Below are positions 1 through 5,088 of a DNA stretch of 5,088 nt, piece after piece (position 1 is the first letter of the stretch; every line of letters begins with the position of its first letter). Location of the stretch: NCBI GenBank assembly GCA_947443815.1, contig CANEXR010000223.1, positions 1 through 5,088 on the forward strand. The letters are read 5' to 3'. The position numbers were made by a program, and so were the translations under genes. This stretch comes from Flavobacteriaceae bacterium. GTDB lineage: Bacteria; Bacteroidota; Bacteroidia; Flavobacteriales; Flavobacteriaceae. Under the pieces are notes generated by a model that saw nothing but the letters and a program-made list of their open reading frames with translations, did not search any database and was not told where the DNA came from.

Positions 1-605
1 ATGCCAAAGAGTCAACATATATTCCCTATGGCGCAACCGTTTTTGAACATCCTAATGAAGAATTATTGAAAGAGTATCAGGTAGAAAAATATAATTTCAA
101 CCTGATTTTGGCACGATTAGAACCGGAAAACAATATTGAAATGATTCTTGATGGTGTTGTTTTGAATGCAACAAAAAGGGTTATTTTAGTCATTGGAAAT
201 CACAACACAAAGTACGGAAAGTATCTTAAACAAAAATTTGCAAATCAGTCTCAAATTAGGTTTGTTGGCGCTGTTTATAATATGAATCACTTAGACAATC
301 TAAGGTTTTATTCTAATTTGTATTTTCATGGACATTCCGTTGGAGGGACCAATCCGTCTTTGCTAGAAGCAATGGCGTCAAAAGCTTTAATTATTGCTCA
401 CAAAAATGATTTTAACCAAGCTATTCTTCACCAAAATGCCTATTATTTTTCAAACTCAGAAGGCATCAATACATTAATCACAGAGGTTCAAAAAAGGGAT
501 AATTTACAATTACTAGAAAACAATTTTGAAGCCATCAAAAATCAATATAATTGGAGTATAATAAATGGAGCCTACTTACAACTATTTCAAAAAAGCCTTT
601 CTTGA
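1..605 (+). CDS. Glycosyltransferase, GT4/DUF1972-like, C-terminal part (5' truncated by window edge)
   Basis: This is the C-terminal 200 codons of a GT-B glycosyltransferase that probably transfers a sugar from a nucleotide donor to the lipid-linked repeat unit at the cytoplasmic face of the inner membrane. The frame (first full codon at 3) is open to the left edge, so the real start lies upstream; the TTG at 66 is internal. The motif YIPYGA at in-window residues 6-11 is the usual linker into the donor-binding domain of DUF1972-type enzymes. It is followed by ARLEPENNIEMIL (about 36-48), a GNHNTKYG loop (about 65-72) and HSVGGTNPSLLEAMA (about 110-124). The last replaces the E-x7-E donor site of GT4 enzymes and keeps the final Glu. 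DUF1972 enzymes are usually about 360-370 residues, so roughly 160-170 residues are missing. The stop TGA (603-605) lies inside the next gene, suggesting coupled translation. Donor and acceptor sugars cannot be read from the sequence; rhamnosyltransferase is a common annotation for relatives but is not supported here. Confidence 0.85.
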   Translation, partial: AKESTYIPYGATVFEHPNEELLKEYQVEKYNFNLILARLEPENNIEMILDGVVLNATKRVILVIGNHNTKYGKYLKQKFANQSQIRFVGAVYNMNHLDNLRFYSNLYFHGHSVGGTNPSLLEAMASKALIIAHKNDFNQAILHQNAYYFSNSEGINTLITEVQKRDNLQLLENNFEAIKNQYNWSIINGAYLQLFQKSLS

Positions 606-1890
606 TTTTGCGAACTTAATTCGGAATCCAGAAATTTTCATCTATCTTTTAGTCCTTGTTTTATTGGCAATCCCTTTAAAATATGCTATTGGAAGCGCTA
701 GTCTTGTCTTGTTTTTGGTAGTTTCGTTTTCTACTTTACATCATTTTAAATTTATTTTAAACAAAGCCTTATTACTTCCTATAGGCTTTTATTTTTTAAT
801 GCTTCTTTCTCTTTTATGGACAACACAAAGTAGTTTAACTGTAAAAGGATTGGGAAAAGAACTTCCTTTTTTAGTAATTCCATTGGCTTTTTTAGGCGTT
901 TCTAATCTGAGGAAAACAAATCGGCCAAAAGTATTGGAATGGTTTAGTATTGGAATGGTTTTGTATGCGATTTTTTATTTAAGTAAGGCCATTTATCGTT
1001 TTTATACAACGGGAAATAAGGCAGTTTTTTTTTACCATGAATTGGTTACTAAAGATGTCAATGCTATTTACGTATCAGTATTTGCATCTTTTGCTTTGTT
1101 TTATTTTGTATCACAGAACAATCAAAAAATAATTTCAAAAGTAGCCATTTTTATATTGACTTTATTAGTGGTATTGTTATCTTCAAAGAACATTATTTTA
1201 GTGGATATTGTTTTGATTATAATCTACTTTTTGTTTTTTTCGAAGTATACCAAAATTAAAAAAAGAGGAATAATTTTTTTAATTTTTCTCTTTTTAGCAA
1301 GTTCTCTTTTGTTTTTGAAGCAGGTTCGAGACCGATTTAAAATTGAATTTGAAACGGCTTTTGAAGCAGATAGTTCCCACACGGATTATGGGTCTCAAAA
1401 AGGGAGTATTTATGTAGTTAATCTTAGACAGGCATGGACACAAGAGCAGTTTCAGCCTAACAATTATTTTCCGGGTGCCGCTTTACGATTGTATCAAATT
1501 AGAATTTTTAAAGAAATGATAGAAGAGCAAAATAGCATTATATGGACCGGATTTGGACTAGAGGCAACACAAGATAAAATTAGAGCCAAAGCGGTAGAAC
1601 ATCATTTGTTTTCAGGATATGGAGCATTCAATTTTCATAATCAATATATACAAACTATGGCTGAATTGGGAATTTTTGGGATTTTAATTTTAATAGGAAT
1701 GTTATATTGCACTATAAAAAAAGCGGTAACAGACAAAAATTTCCTCCATATAGTTTTCGCGATAACAATGATAGTGCTATTTTTGACGGAATCCTTTTTT
1801 TGTAGACAAAGAGGAGTTGTCTTTTTTGTTGTATTATATTGTCTTTTAAACACGGCTGATACAAATAAAACGAAAGTCTCATTAAAATAA
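565..1890 (+). CDS. O-antigen polymerase/ligase family membrane protein (Wzy/WaaL-like)
   Basis: This 441-residue integral membrane protein probably polymerises repeat units on undecaprenyl diphosphate at the periplasmic face (Wzy), or ligates a finished glycan to an acceptor (WaaL). The two roles cannot be separated from sequence alone. About 10-12 hydrophobic segments are visible, for example near residues 23-56, 64-86, 101-112, 125-145, 165-183, 192-227, 234-251, 364-386, 392-411 and 415-430. A long polar loop (about 252-363) lies between the last two groups, as in the Wzy_C (PF04932) fold. Family-like signatures are LLSSKN (205-210) in a membrane segment and FHNQYIQTMAELGIFG (357-372) closing the big loop; HNxY/ELG is typical. 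The ATG at 565 is chosen because the next in-frame Met (residue 79) would remove the first membrane segments; it overlaps the upstream glycosyltransferase by 41 nt. The gene has several T-runs, including nine Ts at 1025-1033. Its position among glycosyltransferase and sugar-nucleotide genes favours Wzy. Confidence 0.85.
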   Translation: MEPTYNYFKKAFLDFANLIRNPEIFIYLLVLVLLAIPLKYAIGSASLVLFLVVSFSTLHHFKFILNKALLLPIGFYFLMLLSLLWTTQSSLTVKGLGKELPFLVIPLAFLGVSNLRKTNRPKVLEWFSIGMVLYAIFYLSKAIYRFYTTGNKAVFFYHELVTKDVNAIYVSVFASFALFYFVSQNNQKIISKVAIFILTLLVVLLSSKNIILVDIVLIIIYFLFFSKYTKIKKRGIIFLIFLFLASSLLFLKQVRDRFKIEFETAFEADSSHTDYGSQKGSIYVVNLRQAWTQEQFQPNNYFPGAALRLYQIRIFKEMIEEQNSIIWTGFGLEATQDKIRAKAVEHHLFSGYGAFNFHNQYIQTMAELGIFGILILIGMLYCTIKKAVTDKNFLHIVFAITMIVLFLTESFFCRQRGVVFFVVLYCLLNTADTNKTKVSLK

Positions 1891-1895
1891 AAAAT

Positions 1896-2879
1896 ATGAA
1901 AAGAATACTTATCACCGGTGCTGCAGGATTTTTAGGCTCACATCTTTGTGACCGATTTATTAAAGAGGGTTATTTTGTTATTGGTATGGACAATCTCATT
2001 ACAGGAGATTTAAAAAACATAGAACATTTATTTAAACTAGAGCATTTCGAATTTTACCATCATGATATCACAAAATTTGTCCATGTGCCAGGTGAGATTG
2101 ATTATATTTTGCATTTTGCATCACCAGCAAGTCCTATTGATTATTTGAAAATTCCAATTCAAACCTTGAAAGTAGGTTCATTGGGAACACACAACCTATT
2201 AGGTTTGGCTCGAGTTAAAAAAGCAAGAATTCTTATTGCATCGACATCAGAAGTATATGGTGATCCCTTAGTGCATCCACAAACCGAAGAATATTATGGA
2301 AACGTAAACACCATAGGACCAAGAGGTGTTTATGATGAAGCCAAGCGTTTTCAAGAATCCATAACAATGGCATATCATACATTTCATGGAGTAGAAACCA
2401 GAATTGTTCGGATTTTTAATACCTACGGACCAAGAATGCGTCTTAATGATGGCCGTGTTATTCCCGCTTTTATTGGACAAGCTATTCGAGGTGAAGATTT
2501 AACTATTTTTGGAGATGGAATGCAAACCCGTTCCTTTTGTTATGTTGATGATCAAGTCGAAGGGATTTTTAGATTGTTGCATTCGGATTATGTGTACCCC
2601 GTAAATATTGGAAATCCGGACGAAATTACCATCAAGGATTTTGCGGACGAAATTATAAAATTGACAGGAACGAATCAAAAAGTGGTTTACTATCCTTTGC
2701 CAATTAATGATCCACTTCAGCGACAACCTAATATAACAAAAGCAAAAGAATTGTTGGGTTGGGAAGCTAAAATCGGTAGGGCAGAAGGGATGAAAATAAC
2801 CTATGATTATTTTAAATCACTATCTAAAGAAGAACTTTCCAAAGAAGAGCACAAAGATTTTTCAAAATATATATTTTAA
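1896..2879 (+). CDS. UDP-glucuronate decarboxylase (UDP-xylose synthase)
   Basis: This 327-residue cytosolic short-chain dehydrogenase/reductase converts UDP-glucuronate to UDP-xylose and CO2 using bound NAD+. The N-terminal Rossmann glycine motif is GAAGFLG (residues 8-14), followed by an acidic residue after strand 2 (MDN, 31-33). STSEVYGDP (116-124) contains the Glu (119) characteristic of the decarboxylase branch. The catalytic Tyr/Lys pair is in GVYDEAKR (Tyr146, Lys150). FNTYGPRM (174-181) and RSFCYVDD (212-219) are typical substrate-domain motifs. The region KIPIQTLKVGSLGTHNLLG (85-103) matches the UXS pattern better than that of dTDP-glucose dehydratases or UDP-glucose epimerases. Length is normal for bacterial UXS. 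The C-terminus is a charged tail with a repeated SKEE (310-318). The ATG lies 5 nt after the preceding stop, so the gene is probably co-transcribed with the polymerase gene. It implies xylose, or a sugar made from UDP-xylose, in the glycan. The UDP-glucose dehydrogenase that would supply the substrate is not in the window. Confidence 0.95.
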   Translation: MKRILITGAAGFLGSHLCDRFIKEGYFVIGMDNLITGDLKNIEHLFKLEHFEFYHHDITKFVHVPGEIDYILHFASPASPIDYLKIPIQTLKVGSLGTHNLLGLARVKKARILIASTSEVYGDPLVHPQTEEYYGNVNTIGPRGVYDEAKRFQESITMAYHTFHGVETRIVRIFNTYGPRMRLNDGRVIPAFIGQAIRGEDLTIFGDGMQTRSFCYVDDQVEGIFRLLHSDYVYPVNIGNPDEITIKDFADEIIKLTGTNQKVVYYPLPINDPLQRQPNITKAKELLGWEAKIGRAEGMKITYDYFKSLSKEELSKEEHKDFSKYIF

Positions 2880-2889
2880 AAATGGAAAT

Positions 2890-2924
2890 AAAAAGGAGGT
2901 ATTTTAACAGTGCTTCCTTTTTTT
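2890..2924 (+). terminator. Putative intrinsic terminator after the decarboxylase gene
   Basis: Ten nucleotides at 2890-2899 (AAAAAGGAGG) can pair with 2913-2922 (CTTCCTTTTT), with one G-U wobble, around a 13-nt loop. The 3' arm merges into a T-rich stretch that continues to about 2930. It begins 11 nt after the stop codon of the decarboxylase gene, the expected place for an intrinsic terminator. The stem is mostly A-U with four G-C pairs, so termination may be incomplete. The A-run on the 5' side would also give a T-run on the opposite strand. Confidence 0.5.
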
Positions 2925-2952
2925 ATAATTTTCACTCCTCTTTTTTCAAACC

Positions 2953-3140
2953 GATTCTTTAATTTAAGGACTGTATAGTTTTATTATACATGGATTAGGA
3001 TTAAATCCCAATAAATAATATCATTTTTACTACGAAAGACAATTGTTAGAGTGCTTTTTTTGTTTCAAAGCAAATAAAGGATAATACTAAACGGTTTTTT
3101 TATTCGTTAATTCTATAGTACAGTTCTTAATAAAAAAATC
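2953..3140. repeat. Imperfect inverted-repeat pair flanking about 130 nt
   Basis: The left arm (2953-2978) has the core TTAAGGACTGTA at 2964-2975. The right arm (3113-3140) has TACAGTTCTTAA at 3119-3130, whose complement TTAAGAACTGTA differs from the left core at one position. Outside the core the similarity continues to GATT at the left end and AATC at the right end with a few mismatches and a one-base gap. Inside it continues to TATAG/CTATA with a three-base offset. No clear target-site duplication is visible next to either end, and there is no coding sequence between the arms. It could be a short non-coding mobile element (MITE-like), a long-range RNA stem, or a chance match in very AT-rich DNA. 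Confidence 0.3.
2972..2990. repeat. Small inverted repeat TGTATAG / TTATACA
   Basis: Six perfect pairs plus one G-U wobble enclose a five-base loop (TTTTA). The stem is nearly all A-T and weak. It overlaps the inner end of the left arm of the larger inverted repeat, so the two structures would compete if transcribed. No function can be assigned. Confidence 0.3.
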
Positions 3141-3217
3141 TCTTTTATATTAGGATAGGAGCTTGGAGTTTCAAAATAAATTTTAGTTGTAGCGTAATTT
3201 ATAATCATTTTAGAATA

Positions 3218-3251
3218 AGAAAAGCATAAAGACTTTTCTAAGCATAGCATA
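3218..3251 (+). promoter_or_regulatory. Leader hairpin and GCATA direct repeats before the glycosylphosphotransferase gene
   Basis: AGAAAAG (3218-3224) pairs perfectly with CTTTTCT (3233-3239) around an eight-base loop, and the hairpin ends 14 nt before the GTG start at 3254. AAGCATA occurs at 3222-3228 and 3240-3246, and GCATA again at 3247-3251, giving three copies of GCATA up to the start codon. The position next to the ribosome-loading region would allow an effect on translation of the initiating transferase. No protein or ligand is known to bind it, and the element is short enough to be accidental. Confidence 0.3.
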
Positions 3252-3253
3252 TA

Positions 3254-4606
3254 GTGAAAACCAAAACAGGAAGATATTCAGGGTATATTCGCCCATTTTC
3301 ATTTGTAATAGACTTGATAATAATCAATGTATTCTCTATATACATGACTGATTTGTCCACTCATTTTATGTTTTTTCCTTTACTAATAACTGCTGCTTGG
3401 TTTTTAATTGCGTCTAATCTTGGGTTTTACGAAGTATACAGATACACAAAAGTTATTTCTATTTTAAACTGTGCTTTGAAACAAGGAATTGCCTTTACAC
3501 TTTTTTGTTTGTCAATCGCTTTCTTTTATTCCGAAAAATCTAACTTTAAGGAAATCGTTTGGTTTACATCAGTTGCATTAGCTACAATTGTAATTGTGAA
3601 GCTATTTATTTATTATTTTTTAAAAAAATACAGAGTTATTTATGGAGGAAATTATAGAACAGTAGTACTTCTCGGCAATTCAAAAAGCATAGAACCATTA
3701 AGGCATTTTTTTACAGAAAATCCAGATTATGGATATAAATTGATTAAAATTTTTGATTTTGAACACGATAAAAGAAGTCAAATTCAAGATTTTTTAACCT
3801 TTGTCTTAGAAAATAAAATCGATGAAATGTATTGTTTCATGAGTGATTTAACACACAAACAAATTAGCGATATTACCTATTTTGCAGATAATAATCTAAA
3901 GACTTTAAAGTTTATTCCTGACGAGAAACAAATTCTTACTCGAAATTTTAAGTTCGAATATTACGACTACATTCCCGTAATTTCGTTGCGAGATATCGTT
4001 TTAGATGAAACCGTTAATAAAGTTATAAAGCGTATTTTTGATATTCTATTTTCTATTTTAATTATTTTATTTATTCTATCTTGGTTGATTCCTCTTTTAG
4101 GACTAATTATAAAATTAGAATCAAAAGGGCCATTGTTTTTTGTACAAAAAAGGAATGGATTAAATTACAAAGAATTCAACTGTTATAAATTCAGATCCAT
4201 GCGTTTGAACGATCAAGCCCATATAAATCAAGTTTCAAAAAATGATGCTAGAGTTACAAAAGTGGGCAAATTTATACGAAAAACCAGTATTGATGAATTA
4301 CCGCAGTTTTTTAATGTATTGTTAGGTGACATGTCTGTGGTAGGACCTCGACCACACATGGTAAGCCATACTGAAATGTATGCGTTGCGAATAGATAAAT
4401 TTATGGTGCGTCATTTTATAAAACCTGGAATAACTGGATTAGCTCAAACAAATGGCTTCAGGGGTGAAGTTGAAATCGATGCAGATATTATAAATAGAGT
4501 AAAGTATGATATTTTTTATATGGAAAACTGGTCCATTTTATTAGATATAAAAATTATTTTTATAACAATTTATAATACCTTAAAGGGCGAAGAAAAAGCG
4601 TATTAG
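3254..4606 (+). CDS. Polyprenyl-phosphate glycosyl-1-phosphate transferase (repeat-unit initiating enzyme)
   Basis: This 450-residue inner-membrane enzyme transfers a sugar-1-phosphate from a UDP-sugar to undecaprenyl phosphate, the first step of repeat-unit assembly. The N-terminal part has about four membrane segments (near 15-31, 38-55, 77-92, 101-123). A Rossmann-like region follows, starting at RTVVLLGNS (135-143). Next come a hydrophobic segment (about 262-287) and the C-terminal bacterial sugar transferase domain (PF02397). Motifs seen are KRIFDI (259-264), KFRSM (312-316), TSIDELPQ with the catalytic Asp347-Glu348 pair, VGPRPH (363-368) and KPGITGLAQ (390-398). The architecture and length match the large WcaJ/WbaP-type group rather than the short PglC type. 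The GTG start is chosen because an in-frame TAG at 3245-3247 leaves no upstream ATG, GTG or TTG, and because the resulting N-terminus (RYSGYIRP, residues 7-14) fits the family. The sugar transferred is not determined. It heads the second gene group, 4 nt before a GT2 gene. Confidence 0.95.
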   Translation: MKTKTGRYSGYIRPFSFVIDLIIINVFSIYMTDLSTHFMFFPLLITAAWFLIASNLGFYEVYRYTKVISILNCALKQGIAFTLFCLSIAFFYSEKSNFKEIVWFTSVALATIVIVKLFIYYFLKKYRVIYGGNYRTVVLLGNSKSIEPLRHFFTENPDYGYKLIKIFDFEHDKRSQIQDFLTFVLENKIDEMYCFMSDLTHKQISDITYFADNNLKTLKFIPDEKQILTRNFKFEYYDYIPVISLRDIVLDETVNKVIKRIFDILFSILIILFILSWLIPLLGLIIKLESKGPLFFVQKRNGLNYKEFNCYKFRSMRLNDQAHINQVSKNDARVTKVGKFIRKTSIDELPQFFNVLLGDMSVVGPRPHMVSHTEMYALRIDKFMVRHFIKPGITGLAQTNGFRGEVEIDADIINRVKYDIFYMENWSILLDIKIIFITIYNTLKGEEKAY

Positions 4607-4610
4607 AAAA

Positions 4611-5088
4611 ATGAAAAATTCTTTAGTAACGGTAATTATTCCTTGTTTTAATTCTGAAAAATTCATTTCGGAAACGATTCAATCGGTTCAAAATCAAACC
4701 TATGAAAATTGGGAAATAATCCTTGTTGATGATGCTTCAACGGATAAAACAATTCCGATTATCAATGAAATAATGACAGCCGATAATCGTATTCAGTTGT
4801 TTAAATTGAATTCGAATTCAGGAACTGGAATCGCAAGAAATTTTGCTTTAACAAAAGCAAATGGGCGTTATATTTCATTCTTGGACGCAGATGATTTATG
4901 GAAACCACAAAAATTGGAAAAACAAATACATTTTCTCGAAGAAAACAACCTCTTCTTTACTTTTTCTTTTTATGATTGTATTGATGAGAATGGGAAACAT
5001 TTAAACAAAAGGATTGAATCTCCCAAAAAACTATCCTTCAGGCAATTGTTTTTTTGTAATTATGTAGGCAATCTTACGGGGATTTATG
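4611..5088 (+). CDS. Family 2 glycosyltransferase, N-terminal part (3' truncated by window edge)
   Basis: The first 159 residues of a GT-A fold, family 2 glycosyltransferase are present; the frame is open to the right edge. It probably adds a sugar to the undecaprenyl-linked intermediate in the cytoplasm. The start ATG follows the preceding stop by 4 nt (A-run), and the N-terminus VTVIIPCFNSEKFI (6-19) is the standard first strand and loop. Asp40-Asp41 in LVDDASTD (38-45) bind the nucleotide. GTGIARNFAL (71-80) and the metal-binding LDADDLW (91-97, Asp92 and Asp94) complete the nucleotide-sugar site. The segment CNYVGNLTGIY at the window end resembles the acceptor-side region of TuaG-like GT2 enzymes, a similarity recalled from the family rather than searched. 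Usual family length is about 250-330 residues, so about half is seen. Donor specificity cannot be inferred. The short spacing makes co-transcription with the initiating transferase very likely. Confidence 0.9.
   Translation, partial: MKNSLVTVIIPCFNSEKFISETIQSVQNQTYENWEIILVDDASTDKTIPIINEIMTADNRIQLFKLNSNSGTGIARNFALTKANGRYISFLDADDLWKPQKLEKQIHFLEENNLFFTFSFYDCIDENGKHLNKRIESPKKLSFRQLFFCNYVGNLTGIY

Larger units (their letters stand above)
2880..3253. other. 374-nt intergenic gap between the decarboxylase and glycosylphosphotransferase genes
   Basis: No credible gene is present on either strand: stops are frequent in all frames and no open frame has a recognisable protein. It contains a terminator-like hairpin at its start, a pair of imperfect inverted repeats (2953-2978 and 3113-3140), smaller hairpins between them (2972-2990, and TGCTTT/AAAGCA at 3052-3072), several T-runs, and a hairpin with GCATA repeats just before the next start codon. 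No exact match to the Bacteroidota -7 element TAnnTTTG was found. The closest is TAAATTTT at 3177-3184, with no TTG at the expected upstream distance. All other gene junctions in the window are overlaps or gaps of 4-5 nt, so this gap most likely separates two transcription units and should hold the promoter and leader of the second. Confidence 0.7.

Noticed and set aside
66..605. A complete small gene starting with TTG at 66
   Set aside because: The frame is open from base 3 and the residues before the TTG (YIPYGA) match the family, so this is the tail of a longer gene cut by the window edge.
1641..1915. Two open frames on the - strand (1641-1853 and 1712-1915)
   Set aside because: They lie opposite the well-supported membrane-protein gene (the second also crosses into the decarboxylase start) and show no recognisable domain; they are antisense shadows of AT-rich coding DNA.
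2268..2726. Two open frames on the - strand (2268-2480 and 2499-2726)
   Set aside because: They are fully antisense to the decarboxylase gene, whose motifs are unmistakable, and have no own features.
2910..2978. A 22-codon frame starting with GTG 10 nt after AAAAGGAGGT
   Set aside because: It starts inside the terminator-like hairpin, its Phe-rich start simply reads the T-tract, and Bacteroidota rarely rely on such ribosome binding sites.
2998..3008. Palindrome GGATTAAATCC as an operator
   Set aside because: The arms are only five bases around one central base, and such a match is expected in AT-rich DNA; there is no second copy nearby.
3177..3184. TAAATTTT as a Bacteroidota -7 promoter element
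   Set aside because: It misses the final G of TAnnTTTG and no TTG lies at the usual upstream distance; the nearest TTG leaves only 11 nt.
3616..3628. Six Ts followed by seven As in the glycosylphosphotransferase gene as a programmed frameshift site
   Set aside because: The normal frame continues through the whole family-like protein, and a shift here would destroy the catalytic domain; no downstream stimulatory structure was seen.
1..5088. CRISPR array, tRNA, rRNA, transposase or phage genes
   Set aside because: No regularly spaced repeats, RNA-gene signatures or mobile-element proteins were seen on either strand.

Overview
The window is a piece of a surface-polysaccharide (capsule, exopolysaccharide or O-antigen) biosynthesis locus, most likely from a member of the Bacteroidota and probably a Flavobacterium-like species. 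The DNA is very AT-rich (GC about one third by eye). Genes start after A/T-rich leaders without clear Shine-Dalgarno sequences. The protein types (DUF1972-like glycosyltransferase, flavobacterial O-antigen polymerase/ligase, UDP-xylose synthase, polyprenyl glycosylphosphotransferase with the N-terminal RYSxYIRP motif) resemble those seen together in flavobacterial glycan clusters. The taxonomic call is inference from remembered family resemblance, not from a search.

All genes are on the + strand. Region 1 (1-2879) is a tight block of three genes. First comes the C-terminal half of a GT-B glycosyltransferase, whose 5' part lies outside the window. A multi-spanning O-antigen polymerase/ligase overlaps its end by 41 nt. 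A complete UDP-glucuronate decarboxylase (UDP-xylose synthase) follows after 5 nt. Region 2 (2880-3253) is a 374-nt gap without a credible gene; it holds a terminator-like hairpin, a pair of imperfect inverted repeats about 190 nt apart end to end, and a small hairpin with short direct repeats just before the next gene. Region 3 (3254-5088) starts with a complete polyprenyl-phosphate glycosyl-1-phosphate transferase (GTG start), followed after 4 nt by the N-terminal part of a family 2 glycosyltransferase that runs off the 3' end.

Together the genes fit a Wzx/Wzy-type pathway. The glycosylphosphotransferase loads the first sugar phosphate on undecaprenyl phosphate at the inner membrane. The GT-B and GT-A transferases extend the repeat unit, the decarboxylase supplies UDP-xylose from UDP-glucuronate, and the polytopic protein polymerises or ligates the exported units. 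A flippase, UDP-glucose dehydrogenase and export or chain-length proteins are not seen here and would be expected elsewhere. The gap suggests two transcription units, but I could not find a convincing promoter in it.

I see no CRISPR array, tRNA, rRNA, insertion-sequence transposase or evidently new system. The locus looks ordinary in gene content, and the points of interest lie in the intergenic gap and in a few sequence details.
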